Shown here: in pieces, positions 39,778 to 55,400 of the stretch
Layout: each line of letters opens with the position of its first letter
How positions within the stretch are numbered: position 1 is the first letter of the stretch
Assembly: GCA_964057225.1 (NCBI GenBank)
Contig: OZ059895.1
Location: 19,602,688-19,666,687 of the forward strand
DNA: 64,000 nucleotides
From: Auanema rhodensis
Lineage: Eukaryota; Nematoda; Chromadorea; Rhabditida; Rhabditidae
Reading direction: 5' to 3'
The notes under the pieces: model-generated
What the model was told of the DNA's origin: nothing
The model's input: only the letters and a program-made list of their open reading frames with translations
The model's database searches: none
Translations under genes and position numbers: made by a program

Positions 39778-41883
39778 TCACCCTGAAGAATTAATTTTTT
39801 CGTTGAATAACATTGTCCATCGTCTTTGCCTTGAAAAAAGGAATCTAAAAACATCTACTTTTTGATAAATTATTTTAAAATTTTTCGAAAAAATTTTTGT
39901 CAAAATGTTTTTGGAAGCAATGTTGAGTGTACATGGAAACTCAACATACACTAATGCATCATTTTTCAAACGATCATAACTAATTTTTCTATAAAGCGTT
40001 TCTCAATGTAGTATAGTGCATTCGATGCGGATTTTTAAGCTGCGTCGATCTGTGTTATCAGATTTGCGCTAGCTTAAAAATGCACCGAGATATCAACTGA
40101 TATAAGTTCACACTTATATCCTCGATTTTCACCCTGAAGAATTGATTTTTTCGTTGAATAACATTGTCCATCGTCTTTGCCTTAAAAAAAGGAATCTAAA
40201 AACATCTACTTTTTGATGAATTATTTTAAAATTTTTCGAAAAAATTTTTGTCAAAATGTTTTTGGAAGCAATGTTGAGTGTACATGGAAACTCAACATAC
40301 ACTAATGCATCATTTTTCAAACGATCATAACTAATTTTTGTATTAAGCGTTTCTCAATGTAGTGTAGTGCATTCGATGCGGATTTTTAAGCTGCGTCGAT
40401 CTGTGTTATCAGATTTGCGCTAGCTTAAAAATGCACCGAGATATCAACTGATATAAGTTCACACTTATATCCTCGATTTTCACCCTGAAGAATTAATTTT
40501 TTCGTTGAGTAACATTGTCCATCGTCTTTGCCTTAAAAAAAGGAATCTAAAAACATCTACTTTTTGATAAATTACTTTAAAATTTTTCGAAAAAATTTTT
40601 GTCAAAATGTTTTTGGAAGCAATGTTGAGTGTACATGGAAACTCAACATACACTAATGCATCATTTTTTAAACGATCATAACTAATTTTTTTATTAAGCG
40701 TTTTTCAATGTAGTATAGTGCATTCGATGCGGATTTTTAAGCTGCGTCGATCTGTGTTATCAGATTTGCGCTAGCTTAAAAATGCACCGAGATATCAACT
40801 GATATAAGTTCACACTTATATCCTCGATTTTCACCCTGAAGAATTAATTTTTTCGTTGAATAACATTGTCCATCGTCTTTGCCTTGAAAAAAGGAATCTA
40901 AAAACATCTACTTTTTGATAAATTATTCTAAAATTTTTCGAAAAAATTTTTGTCAAAATGTTTTTGGAAGCAATGTTGAGTGTACATGGAAACTCAACAT
41001 ACACTAATGCATCATTTTTCAAACGATCATAACTAATTTTTCTATAAAGCGTTTCTCAATGTAGTATAGTGCATTCGATGCGGATTTTTAAGCTGCGTCG
41101 ATCTGTGTTATCAGATTTGCGCTAGCTTAAAAATGCACCGAGATATCAACTGATATAAGTTCACACTTATATCCTCGATTTTCACCCTGAAGAATTGATT
41201 TTTTCGTTGAATAACATTGTCCATCGTCTTTGCCTTAAAAAAAGGAATCTAAAAACATCTACTTTTTGATGAATTATTTTAAAATTTTTCGAAAAAATTT
41301 TTGTCAAAATGTTTTTGGAAGCAATGTTGAGTGTACATGGAAACTCAACATACACTAATGCATCATTTTTCAAACGATCATAACTAATTTTTGTATTAAG
41401 CGTTTCTCAATGTAGTGTAGTGCATTCGATGCGGATTTTTAAGCTGCGTCGATCTGTGTTATCAGATTTGCGCTAGCTTAAAAATGCACCGAGATATCAA
41501 CTGATATAAGTTCACACTTATATCCTCGATTTTCACCCTGAAGAATTAATTTTTTCGTTGAATAACATTGTCCATCGTCTTTGCCTTAAAAAAAGGAATC
41601 TAAAAACATCTACTTTTTGATAAATTATTCTAAAATTTTTCGAAAAAATTTTTGTCAAAATGTTTTTGGAAGCAATGTTGAGTGTACATGGAAACTCAAC
41701 ATACACTAATGCATCATTTTTTAAACGATCATAACTAATTTTTGTATTAAGCGTTTCTCAATGTAGTATAGTGCATTCGATGCGGATTTTTAAGCTGCGT
41801 CGATCTGTGTTATCAGATTTGCGCTAGCTTAAAAATGCACCGAGATATCAACTGATATAAGTTCACACTTATATCCTCGATTT
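39778..41883 (-). repeat. Satellite B three-unit higher-order repeat, two copies (1053 bp each)
   Basis: The private variant GAATTGATTTTTTC occurs at about 40140 and 41193, 1053 bp apart, in units preceded by a TTGAAAAAAGG unit (39778 and 40831). Copies start at 39778 and 40831. The third units of the two blocks differ slightly. Confidence 0.75.
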
Positions 41884-42147
41884 TCACCCTGAAGAATTAA
41901 TTTTTTCGTTGAGTAACATTGTCCATCGTCTTTGCCTTAAAAAAAGGAATCTAAAAACATCTACTTTTTGATAAATTATTTTAAAATTTTTCGAAAAAAT
42001 TTTTGTCAAAATGTTTTTGGAAGCAATGTTGAGTGTACATGGAAACTCAACATACACTAATGCATCATTTTTTAAACGATCATAACTAATTTTTTTATTA
42101 AGCGTTTTTCAATGTAGTATAGTGCATTCGATGCGGATTTTTAAGCT

Positions 42148-45100
42148 TCGTCGATCTGTGTTATCAGATTTGCGCTAGCTTAAAAATGCACCGAGATATC
42201 AACTGATATAAGTTCACACTTATATCCTCGATTTTCACCCTGAAGAATTAATTTTTTCGTTGAATAACATTGTCCATCGTCTTTGCCTTAAAAAAAGGAA
42301 TCTAAAAACATCTACTTTTTGATGAATTATTTTAAAATTTTTCGAAAAAATTTTTGTCAAAATGTTTTTGGAAGCAATGTTGAGTGTACATGGAAACTCA
42401 ACATACACTAATGCATCATTTTTCAAACGATCATAACTAATTTTTGTATTAAGCGTTTCTCAATGTAGTATAGTGCATTCGATGCGGATTTTTAAGCTGC
42501 GTCGATCTGTGTTATCAGATTTGCGCTAGCTTAAAAATGCACCGAGATATCAACTGATATAAGTTCACACTTATATCCTCGATTTTCACCCTGAAGAATT
42601 AATTTTTTCGTTGAGTAACATTGTCCATCGTCTTTGCCTTAAAAAAAGGAATCTAAAAACATCTACTTTTTGATAAATTATTCTAAAATTTTTCGAAAAA
42701 ATTTTTGTCAAAATGTTTTTGGAAGCAATGTTGAGTGTACATGGAAACTCAACATACACTAATGCATCATTTTTTAAACGATCATAACTAATTTTTGTAT
42801 TAAGCGTTTCTCAATGTAGTATAGTGCATTCGATGCGGATTTTTAAGCTGCGTCGATCTGTGTTATCAGATTTGCGCTAGCTTAAAAATGCACCGAGATA
42901 TCAACTGATATAAGTTCACACTTATATCCTCGATTTTCACCCTGAAGAATTAATTTTTTCGTTGAGTAACATTGTCCATCGTCTTTGCCTTAAAAAAAGG
43001 AATCTAAAAACATCTACTTTTTGATAAATTATTTTAAAATTTTTCGAAAAAATTTTTGTCAAAATGTTTTTGGAAGCAATGTTGAGTGTACATGGAAACT
43101 CAACATACACTAATGCATCATTTTTTAAACGATCATAACTAATTTTTTTATTAAGCGTTTTTCAATGTAGTATAGTGCATTCGATGCGGATTTTTAAGCT
43201 TCGTCGATCTGTGTTATCAGATTTGCGCTAGCTTAAAAATGCACCGAGATATCAACTGATATAAGTTCACACTTATATCCTCGATTTTCACCCTGAAGAA
43301 TTAATTTTTTCGTTGAATAACATTGTCCATCGTCTTTGCCTTAAAAAAAGGAATCTAAAAACATCTACTTTTTGATGAATTATTTTAAAATTTTTCGAAA
43401 AAATTTTTGTCAAAATGTTTTTGGAAGCAATGTTGAGTGTACATGGAAACTCAACATACACTAATGCATCATTTTTCAAACGATCATAACTAATTTTTGT
43501 ATTAAGCGTTTCTCAATGTAGTGTAGTGCATTCGATGCGGATTTTTAAGCTGCGTCGATCTGTGTTATCAGATTTGCGCTAGCTTAAAAATGCACCGAGA
43601 TATCAACTGTTATAAGTTCACACTTATATCCTCGATTTTCACCCTGAAGAATTAATTTTTTCGTTGAATAACATTGTCCATCGTCTTTGCCTTAAAAAAA
43701 GGAATCTAAAAACATCTACTTTTTGATGAATTATTTTAAAATTTTTCGAAAAAATTTTTGTCAAAATGTTTTTGGAAGCAATGTTGAGTGTACATGGAAA
43801 CTCAACATACACTAATGCATCATTTTTCAAACGATCATAACTAATTTGTGTATTAAGCGTTTCTCAATGTAGTGTAGTGCATTCGATGCGGATTTTTAAG
43901 CTGCGTCGATCTGTGTTATCAGATTTGCGCTAGCTTAAAAATGCACCGAGATATCAACTGATATAAGTTCACACTTATATCCTCGATTTTCACCCTGAAG
44001 AATTAATTTTTTCGTTGAATAACATTGTCCATCGTCTTTGCCTTAAAAAAAGGAATCTAAAAACATCTACTTTTTGATGAATTATTTTAAAATTTTTCGA
44101 AAAAATTTTTGTCAAAATGTTTTTGGAAGCAATGTTGAGTGTACATGGAAACTCAACATACACTAATGCATCATTTTTTAAACGATCATAACTAATTTTT
44201 TTATTAAGCGTTTTTCAATGTAGTATAGTGCATTCGATGCGGATTTTTAAGCTTCGTCGATCTGTGTTATCAGATTTGCGCTAGCTTAAAAATGCACCGA
44301 GATATCAACTGATATAAGTTCACACTTATATCCTCGATTTTCACCCTGAAGAATTAATTTTTTCGTTGAATAACATTGTCCATCGTCTTTGCCTTAAAAA
44401 AAGGAATCTAAAAACATCTACTTTTTGATAAATTATTCTAAAATTTTTCGAAAAAATTTTTGTCAAAATGTTTTTGGAAGCAATGTTGAGTGTACATGGA
44501 AACTCAACATACACTAATGCATCATTTTTTAAACGATCATAACTAATTTTTGTATTAAGCGTTTCTCAATGTAGTATAGTGCATTCGATGCGGATTTTTA
44601 AGCTGCGTCGATCTGTGTTATCAGATTTGCGCTAGCTTAAAAATGCACCGAGATATCAACTGATATAAGTTCACACTTATATCCTCGATTTTCACCCTGA
44701 AGAATTAATTTTTTCGTTGAGTAACATTGTCCATCGTCTTTGCCTTAAAAAAAGGAATCTAAAAACATCTACTTTTTGATAAATTATTTTAAAATTTTTC
44801 GAAAAAATTTTTGTCAAAATGTTTTTGGAAGCAATGTTGAGTGTACATGGAAACTCAACATACACTAATGCATCATTTTTTAAACGATCATAACTAATTT
44901 TTTTATTAAGCGTTTTTCAATGTAGTATAGTGCATTCGATGCGGATTTTTAAGCTTCGTCGATCTGTGTTATCAGATTTGCGCTAGCTTAAAAATGCACC
45001 GAGATATCAACTGATATAAGTTCACACTTATATCCTCGATTTTCACCCTGAAGAATTAATTTTTTCGTTGAATAACATTGTCCATCGTCTTTGCCTTAAA

Positions 45101-45300
45101 AAAAGGAATCTAAAAACATCTACTTTTTGATGAATTATTTTAAAATTTTTCGAAAAAATTTTTGTCAAAATGTTTTTGGAAGCAATGTTGAGTGTACATG
45201 GAAACTCAACATACACTAATGCATCATTTTTCAAACGATCATAACTAATTTTTGTATTAAGCGTTTCTCAATGTAGTGTAGTGCATTCGATGCGGATTTT
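42148..45300 (-). repeat. Satellite B nested three-unit repeats marked by AAGCTTCGTCG
   Basis: The boundary variant AAGCTTCGTCG, in place of AAGCTGCGTCG, occurs at about 42147, 43200, 44252 and 44954. Spacings are three, three and two units. The change creates AAGCTT and alters the compound dyad at the unit boundary. Confidence 0.75.
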
Positions 45301-48300
45301 TAAGCTGCGTCGATCTGTGTTATCAGATTTGCGCTAGCTTAAAAATGCACCGAGATATCAACTGATATAAGTTCACACTTATATCCTCGATTTTCACCCT
45401 GAAGAATTAATTTTTTCGTTGAATAACATTGTCCATCGTCTTTGCCTTAAAAAAAGGAATCTAAAAACATCTACTTTTTGATGAATTATTTTAAAATTTT
45501 TCGAAAAAATTTTTGTCAAAATGTTTTTGGAAGCAATGTTGAGTGTACATGGAAACTCAACATACACTAATGCATCATTTTTCAAACGATCATAACTAAT
45601 TTTTGTATTAAGCGTTTCTCAATGTAGTGTAGTGCATTCGATGCGGATTTTTAAGCTGCGTCGATCTGTGTTATCAGATTTGCGCTAGCTTAAAAATGCA
45701 CCGAGATATCAACTGTTATAAGTTCACACTTATATCCTCGATTTTCACCCTGAAGAATTAATTTTTTCGTTGAATAACATTGTCCATCGTCTTTGCCTTA
45801 AAAAAAGGAATCTAAAAACATCTACTTTTTGATGAATTATTTTAAAATTTTTCGAAAAAATTTTTGTCAAAATGTTTTTGGAAGCAATGTTGAGTGTACA
45901 TGGAAACTCAACATACACTAATGCATCATTTTTCAAACGATCATAACTAATTTGTGTATTAAGCGTTTCTCAATGTAGTGTAGTGCATTCGATGCGGATT
46001 TTTAAGCTGCGTCGATCTGTGTTATCAGATTTGCGCTAGCTTAAAAATGCACCGAGATATCAACTGATATAAGTTCACACTTATATCCTCGATTTTCACC
46101 CTGAAGAATTAATTTTTTCGTTGAATAACATTGTCCATCGTCTTTGCCTTAAAAAAAGGAATCTAAAAACATCTACTTTTTGATGAATTATTTTAAAATT
46201 TTTCGAAAAAATTTTTGTCAAAATGTTTTTGGAAGCAATGTTGAGTGTACATGGAAACTCAACATACACTAATGCATCATTTTTCAAACGATCATAACTA
46301 ATTTTTGTATTAAGCGTTTCTCAATGTAGTGTAGTGCATTCGATGCGGATTTTTAAGCTGCGTCGATCTGTGTTATCAGATTTGCGCTAGCTTAAAAATG
46401 CACCGAGATATCAACTGATATAAGTTCACACTTATATCCTCGATTTTCACCCTGAAGAATTAATTTTTTCGTTGAATAACATTGTCCATCGTCTTTGCCT
46501 TAAAAAAAGGAATCTAAAAACATCTACTTTTTGATAAATTATTTTAAAATTTTTCGAAAAAATTTTTGTCAAAATGTTTTTGGAAGCAATGTTGAGTGTA
46601 CATGGAAACTCAACATACACTAATGCATAATTTTTCAAACGATCATAACTAATTTTTGTATTAAGCGTTTCTCAATGTAGTATAGTGCATTCGATGCGGA
46701 TTTTTAAGCTGCTGCGTCGATCTGTGTTATCAGATTTGCGCTAGCTTAAAAATGCACCGAGATATCAACTGATATAAGTTCACACTTATATCCTCGATTT
46801 TCACCCTGAAGAATTAATTTTTTCGTTGAGTAACATTGTCCATCGTCTTTGCCTTAAAAAAAGGAATCTAAAAACATCTACTTTTTGATAAATTATTTTA
46901 AAATTTTTCGAAAAAATTTTTGTCAAAATGTTTTTGGAAGCAATGTTGAGTGTACATGGAAACTCAACATACACTAATGCATCATTTTTTAAACGATCAT
47001 AACTGATTTTTCTATTAAGCGTTTCTCAATGTAGTATAGTGCATTCGATGCGGATTTTTAAGCTGCGTCGATCTGTGTTATCAGATTTGCGCTAGCTTAA
47101 AAATGCACCGAGATATCAACTGATATAAGTTCACACTTATATCCTCGATTTTCACCCTGAAGAATTAATTTTTTCGTTGAGTAACATTGTCCATCGTCTT
47201 TGCCTTAAAAAAAGGAATCTAAAAACGACTACTTTTTGATAAATTATTTTAAAATTTTTCGAAAAAATTTTTGTCAAAATGTTTTTGGAAGCAATGTTGA
47301 GTGTACATGGAAACTCAACATACACTAATGCATCATTTTTTAAACGATCATAACTAATTTTTGTATTAAGCGTTTCTCAATGTAGTATAGTGCATTCGAT
47401 GCGGATTTTTAAGCTGCGTCGATCTGTGTTATCAGATTTGCGCTAGCTTAAAAATGCACCGAGATATCAACTGATATAAGTTCACACTTATATCCTCGAT
47501 TTTCACCCTGAAGAATTAATTTTTTCGTTGAATAACATTGTCCATCGTCTTTGCCTTAAAAAAAGGAATCTAAAAACATCTACTTTTTGATGAATTATTT
47601 TAAAATTTTTCGAAAAAATTTTTGTCAAAATGTTTTTGGAAGCAATGTTGAGTGTACATGGAAACTCAACATACACTAATGCATCATTTTTCAAACGATC
47701 ATAACTAATTTTTGTATTAAGCGTTTCTCAATGTAGTGTAGTGCATTCGATGCGGATTTTTAAGCTGCGTCGATCTGTGTTATCAGATTTGCGCTAGCTT
47801 AAAAATGCACCGAGATATCAACTGATATAAGTTCACACTTATATCCTCGATTTTCACCCTGAAGAATTAATTTTTTCGTTGAATAACATTGTCCATCGTC
47901 TTTGCCTTAAAAAAAGGAATCTAAAAACATCTACTTTTTGATGAATTATTTTAAAATTTTTCGAAAAAATTTTTGTCAAAATGTTTTTGGAAGCAATGTT
48001 GAGTGTACATGGAAACTCAACATACACTAATGCATCATTTTTCAAACGATCATAACTAATTTTTGTATTAAGCGTTTCTCAATGTAGTGTAGTGCATTCG
48101 ATGCGGATTTTTAAGCTGCGTCGATCTGTGTTATCAGATTTGCGCTAGCTTAAAAATGCACCGAGATATCAACTGATATAAGTTCACACTTATATCCTCG
48201 ATTTTCACCCTGAAGAATTAATTTTTTCGTTGAATAACATTGTCCATCGTCTTTGCCTTAAAAAAAGGAATCTAAAAACATCTACTTTTTGATGAATTAT

Positions 48301-48816
48301 TTTAAAATTTTTCAAAAAAATTTTTGTCAAAATGTTTTTGGAAGCAATGTTGAGTGTACATGGAAACTCAACATACACTAATGCATCATTTTTCAAACGA
48401 TCATAACTAATTTTTGTATTAAGCGTTTCTCAATGTAGTGTAGTGCATTCGATGCGGATTTTTAAGCTGCGTCGATCTGTGTTATCAGATTTGCGCTAGC
48501 TTAAAAATGCACCGAGATATCAACTGATATAAGTTCACACTTATATCCTCGATTTTCACCCTGAAGAATTAATTTTTTCGTTGAATAACATTGTCCATCG
48601 TCTTTGCCTTAAAAAAAAGAATCTAAAAACATCTACTTTTTGATAAATTATTTTAAAATTTTTCGAAAAAATTTTTGTCAAAATGTTTTTGGAAGCAATG
48701 TTGAGTGTACATGGAAACTCAACATACACTAATGCATAATTTTTCAAACGATCATAACTAATTTTTGTATTAAGCGTTTCTCAATGTAGTATAGTGCATT
48801 CGATGCGGATTTTTAA
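43608..48816 (-). repeat. Satellite B six-unit higher-order repeats (2106-2109 bp)
   Basis: CAACTGTTATAAG at about 43606 and 45712, and AATTTGTGTATT at about 43846 and 45952, are pairs 2106 bp apart. The 3-bp insertion GCTGCTGCG at 46708 and 48817 is a pair 2109 bp apart (six units plus the three bases). The six-unit blocks overlap in phase, which suggests two successive rounds of duplication. Confidence 0.75.
46708..46717 (-). other. 3-bp (CTG) duplication at a satellite B unit boundary
   Basis: GCTGCTGCGTCG replaces GCTGCGTCG. The same insertion recurs at 48817 and, in a different background, near 38983. It lengthens the arm region of the compound boundary dyad. Confidence 0.85.
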
Positions 48817-51800
48817 GCTGCTGCGTCGATCTGTGTTATCAGATTTGCGCTAGCTTAAAAATGCACCGAGATATCAACTGATATAAGTTCACACTTATAT
48901 CCTCGATTTTCACCCTGAAGAATTAATTTTTTCGTTGAGTAACATTGTCCATCGTCTTTGCCTTAAAAAAAGGAATCTAAAAACATCTACTTTTTGATAA
49001 ATTATTTTAAAATTTTTCGAAAAAATTTTTGTCAAAATGTTTTTGGAAGCAATGTTGAGTGTACATGGAAACTCAACATACACTAATGCATCATTTTTTA
49101 AACGATCATAACTGATTTTTCTATTAAGCGTTTCTCAATGTAGTATAGTGCATTCGATGCGGATTTTTAAGCTGCGTCGATCTGTGTTATCAGATTTGCG
49201 CTAGCTTAAAAATGCACCGAGATATCAACTGATATAAGTTCACACTTATATCCTCGATTTTCACCCTGAAGAATTAATTTTTTCGTTGAGTAACATTGTC
49301 CATCGTCTTTGCCTTAAAAAAAGGAATCTAAAAACATCTACTTTTTGATAAATTAATTTAAAATTTTTCGAAAAAATTTTTGTCAAAATGTTTTTGGAAG
49401 CAATGTTGAGTGTACATGGAAACTCAACATACACTAATGCATCATTTTTTAAACGATCATAACTAATTTTTTTATTAAGCGTTTTTCAATGTAGTATAGT
49501 GCATTCGATGCGGATTTTTAAGCTGCGTCGATCTGTGTTATCAGATTTGCGCTAGCTTAAAAATGCACCGAGATATCAACTGATATAAGTTCACACTTAT
49601 ATCCTCGATTTTCACCCTGAAGAATTAATTTTTTCGTTGAATAACATTGTCCATCGTCTTTGCCTTGAAAAAAGGAATCTAAAAACATCTACTTTTTGAT
49701 AAATTATTTTAAAATTTTTCGAAAAAATTTTTGTCAAAATGTTTTTGGAAGCAATGTTGAGTGTACATGGAAACTCAACATACACTAATGCATCATTTTT
49801 CAAACGATCATAACTAATTTTTCTATAAAGCGTTTCTCAATGTAGTATAGTGCATTCGATGCGGATTTTTAAGCTGCGTCGATCTGTGTTATCAGATTTG
49901 CGCTAGCTTAAAAATGCACCGAGATATCAACTGATATAAGTTCACACATATATCCTCGATTTTCACCCTGAAGAATTAATTTTTTCGTTGAGTAACATTG
50001 TCCATCGTCTTTGCCTTAAAAAAAGGAATCTAAAAACATCTACTTTTTGATAAATTATTTTAAAATTTTTCGAAAAAATTTTTGTCAAAATGTTTTTGGA
50101 AGCAATGTTGAGTGTACATGGAAACTCAACATACACTAATGCATCATTTTTCAAACGATCATAACTAATTTTTGTATTAAGCGTTTCTCAATGTAGTGTA
50201 GTGCATTCGATGCGGATTTTTAAGCTGCGTCGATCTGTGTTATCAGATTTGCGCTAGCTTAAAAATGCACCGAGATATCAACTGATATATGTTCACACTT
50301 ATATCCTCGATTTTCACCCTGAAGAATTAATTTTTTCGTTGAATAACATTGTCCATCGTCTTTGCCTTAAAAAAAGGAATCTAAAAACATCTACTTTTTG
50401 ATAAATTATTCTAAAATTTTTCGAAAAAATTTTTGTCAAAATGTTTTTGGAAGCAATGTTGAGTGTACATGGAAACTCAACATACACTAATGCATCATTT
50501 TTTAAACGATCATAACTAATTTTTTTATTAAGCGTTTTTCAATGTAGTATAGTGCATTCGATGCGGATTTTTAAGCTGCGTCGATCTGTGTTATCAGATT
50601 TGCGCTAGCTTAAAAATGCACCGAGATATCAACTGATATAAGTTCACACTTATATCCTCGATTTTCACCCTGAAGAATTAATTTTTTCGTTGAATAACAT
50701 TGTCCATCGTCTTTGCCTTAAAAAAAGGAATCTAAAAACATCTACTTTTTGATAAATTACTTTAAAATTTTTCGAAAAAATTTTTGTCAAAATGTTTTTG
50801 GAAGCAATGTTGAGTGTACATGGAAACTCAACATACACTAATGCATCATTTTTTAAACGATCATAACTAATTTTTTTATTAAGCGTTTTTCAATGTAGTA
50901 TAGTGCATTCGATGCGGATTTTTAAGCTGCGTCGATCTGTGTTATCAGATTTGCGCTAGCTTAAAAATGCACCGAGATATCAACTGATATAAGTTCACAC
51001 TTATATCCTCGATTTTCACCCTGAAGAATTAATTTTTTCGTTGAATAACATTGTCCATCGTCTTTGCCTTAAAAAAAGGAATCTAAAAACATCTACTTTT
51101 TGATGAATTATTTTAAAATTTTTCGAAAAAATTTTTGTCAAAATGTTTTTGGAAGCAATGTTGAGTGTACATGGAAACTCAACATACACTAATGCATCAT
51201 TTTTCAAACGATCATAACTAATTTTTGTATTAAGCGTTTCTCAATGTAGTGTAGTGCATTCGATGCGGATTTTTAAGCTGCGTCGATCTGTGTTATCAGA
51301 TTTGCGCTAGCTTAAAAATGCACCGAGATATCAACTGATATATGTTCACACTTATATCCTCGATTTTCACCCTGAAGAATTAATTTTTTCGTTGAATAAC
51401 ATTGTCCATCGTCTTTGCCTTAAAAAAAGGAATCTAAAAACATCTACTTTTTGATAAATTATTCTAAAATTTTTCGAAAAAATTTTTGTCAAAATGTTTT
51501 TGGAAGCAATGTTGAGTGTACATGGAAACTCAACATACACTAATGCATCATTTTTTAAACGATCATAACTAATTTTTTTATTAAGCGTTTTTCAATGTAG
51601 TATAGTGCATTCGATGCGGATTTTTAAGCTGCGTCGATCTGTGTTATCAGATTTGCGCTAGCTTAAAAATGCACCGAGATATCAACTGATATAAGTTCAC
51701 ACTTATATCCTCGATTTTCACCCTGAAGAATTAATTTTTTCGTTGAATAACATTGTCCATCGTCTTTGCCTTAAAAAAAGGAATCTAAAAACATCTACTT

Positions 51801-52419
51801 TTTGATAAATTACTTTAAAATTTTTCGAAAAAATTTTTGTCAAAATGTTTTTGGAAGCAATGTTGAGTGTACATGGAAACTCAACATACACTAATGCATC
51901 ATTTTTCAAACGATCATAACTAATTTTTGTATTAAGCGTTTCTCAATGTAGTGTAGTGCATTCGATGCGGATTTTTAAGCTGCGTCGATCTGTGTTATCA
52001 GATTTGCGCTAGCTTAAAAATGCACCGAGATATCAACTGATATAAGTTCACACTTATATCCTCGATTTTCACCCTGAAGAATTAATTTTTTCGTTGAATA
52101 ACATTGTCCATCGTCTTTGCCTTAAAAAAAGGAATCTAAAAACATCTACTTTTTGATAAATTATTTTAAAATTTTTCGAAAAAATTTTTGTCAAAATGTT
52201 TTTGGAAGCAATGTTGAGTGTACATGGAAACTCAACATACACTAATGCATCATTTTTTAAACGATCATAACTAATTTTTTTATTAAGCGTTTTTCAATGT
52301 AGTATAGTGCATTCGATGCGGATTTTTAAGCTGCGTCGATCTGTGTTATCAGATTTGCGCTAGCTTAAAAATGCACCGAGATATCAACTGATATAAGTTC
52401 ACACTTATATCCTCGATTT

Positions 52420-55400
52420 TCACCCTGAAGAATTAATTTTTTCGTTGAATAACATTGTCCATCGTCTTTGCCTTGAAAAAAGGAATCTAAAAACATCTAC
52501 TTTTTGATAAATTATTTTAAAATTTTTCGAAAAAATTTTTGTCAAAATGTTTTTGGAAGCAATGTTGAGTGTACATGGAAACTCAACATACACTAATGCA
52601 TCATTTTTCAAACGATCATAACTAATTTTTCTATAAAGCGTTTCTCAATGTAGTATAGTGCATTCGATGCGGATTTTTAAGCTGCGTCGATCTGTGTTAT
52701 CAGATTTGCGCTAGCTTAAAAATGCACCGAGATATCAACTGATATAAGTTCACACTTATATCCTCGATTTTCACCCTGAAGAATTAATTTTTTCGTTGAA
52801 TAACATTGTCCATCGTCTTTGCCTTAAAAAAAGGAATCTAAAAACATCTACTTTTTGATGAATTATTTTAAAATTTTTCGAAAAAATTTTTGTCAAAATG
52901 TTTTTGGAAGCAATGTTGAGTGTACATGTAAACTCAACATACACTAATGCATCATTTTTCAAACGATCATAACTAATTTTTGTATTAAGCGTTTTTCAAT
53001 GTAGTATAGTGCATTCGATGCGGATTTTTAAGCTGCGTCGATCTGTGTTATCAGATTTGCGCTAGCTTAAAAATGCACCGAGATATCAACTGATATAAGT
53101 TCACACTTATATCCTCAATTTTCACCCTGAAGAATTAATTTTTTCGTTGAATAACATTGTCCATCGTCTTTGCCTTAAAAAAAGGAATCTAAAAACATCT
53201 ACTTTTTGATAAATTACTTTAAAATTTTTCGAAAAAATTTTTGTCAAAATGTTTTTGGAAGCAATGTTGAGTGTACATGGAAACTCAACATACACTAATG
53301 CATCATTTTTTAAACGATCATAACTAATTTTTTTATTAAGCGTTTTTCAATGTAGTATAGTGCATTCGATGCGGATTTTTAAGCTGCGTCGATCTGTGTT
53401 ATCAGATTTGCGCTAGCTTAAAAATGCACCGAGATATCAACTGATATAAGTTCACACTTATATCCTCGATTTTCACCCTGAAGAATTAATTTTTTCGTTG
53501 AATAACATTGTCCATCGTCTTTGCCTTGAAAAAAGGAATCTAAAAACATCTACTTTTTGATAAATTATTTTAAAATTTTTCGAAAAAATTTTTGTCAAAA
53601 TGTTTTTGGAAGCAATGTTGAGTGTACATGGAAACTCAACATACACTAATGCATCATTTTTCAAACGATCATAACTAATTTTTCTATAAAGCGTTTCTCA
53701 ATGTAGTATAGTGCATTCGATGCGGATTTTTAAGCTGCGTCGATCTGTGTTATCAGATTTGCGCTAGCTTAAAAATGCACCGAGATATCAACTGATATAA
53801 GTTCACACTTATATCCTCGATTTTCACCCTGAAGAATTAATTTTTTCGTTGAATAACATTGTCCATCGTCTTTGCCTTAAAAAAAGGAATCTAAAAACAT
53901 CTACTTTTTGATGAATTATTTTAAAATTTTTCGAAAAAATTTTTGTCAAAATGTTTTTGGAAGCAATGTTGAGTGTACATGGAAACTCAACATACACTAA
54001 TGCATCATTTTTCAAACGATCATAACTAATTTTTGTATTAAGCGTTTCTCAATGTAGTGTAGTGCATTCGATGCGGATTTTTAAGCTGCGTCGATCTGTG
54101 TTATCAGATTTGCGCTAGCTTAAAAATGCACCGAGATATCAACTGATATAAGTTCACACTTATATCCTCGATTTTCACCCTGAAGAATTAATTTTTTCGT
54201 TGAATAACATTGTCCATCGTCTTTGCCTTAAAAAAAGGAATCTAAAAACATCTACTTTTTGATGAATTATTTTAAAATTTTTCGAAAAAATTTTTGTCAA
54301 AATGTTTTTGGAAGCAATGTTGAGTGTACATGTAAACTCAACATACACTAATGCATCATTTTTCAAACGATCATAACTAATTTTTGTATTAAGCGTTTCT
54401 CAATGTAGTGTAGTGCATTCGATGCGGATTTTTAAGCTGCGTCGATCTGTGTTATCAGATTTGCGCTAGCTTAAAAATGCACCGAGATATCAACTGATAT
54501 ATGTTCACACTTATATCCTCGATTTTCACCCTGAAGAATTAATTTTTTCGTTGAATAACATTGTCCATCGTCTTTGCCTTAAAAAAAGGAATCTAAAAAC
54601 ATCTACTTTTTGATAAATTATTCTAAAATTTTTCGAAAAAATTTTTGTCAAAATGTTTTTGGAAGCAATGTTGAGTGTACATGGAAACTCAATATACACT
54701 AATGCATCATTTTTTAAACGATCATAACTAATTTTTTTATTAAGCGTTTTTCAATGTAGTATAGTGCATTCGATGCGGATTTTTAAGCTGCGTCGATCTG
54801 TGTTATCAGATTTGCGCTAGCTTAAAAATGCACCGAGATATCAACTGATATAAGTTCACACTTATATCCTCAATTTTCACCCTGAAGAATTAATTTTTTC
54901 GTTGAATAACATTGTCCATCGTCTTTGCCTTAAAAAAAGGAATCTAAAAACATCTACTTTTTGATAAATTACTTTAAAATTTTTCGAAAAAATTTTTGTC
55001 AAAATGTTTTTGGAAGCAATGTTGAGTGTACATGGAAACTCAACATACACTAATGCATCATTTTTTAAACGATCATAACTAATTTTTTTATTAAGCGTTT
55101 TTCAATGTAGTATAGTGCATTCGATGCGGATTTTTAAGCTGCGTCGATCTGTGTTATCAGATTTGCGCTAGCTTAAAAATGCACCGAGATATCAACTGAT
55201 ATAAGTTCACACTTATATCCTCGATTTTCACCCTGAAGAATTAATTTTTTCGTTGAATAACATTGTCCATCGTCTTTGCCTTGAAAAAAGGAATCTAAAA
55301 ACATCTACTTTTTGATAAATTATTTTAAAATTTTTCGAAAAAATTTTTGTCAAAATGTTTTTGGAAGCAATGTTGAGTGTACATGGAAACTCAACATACA

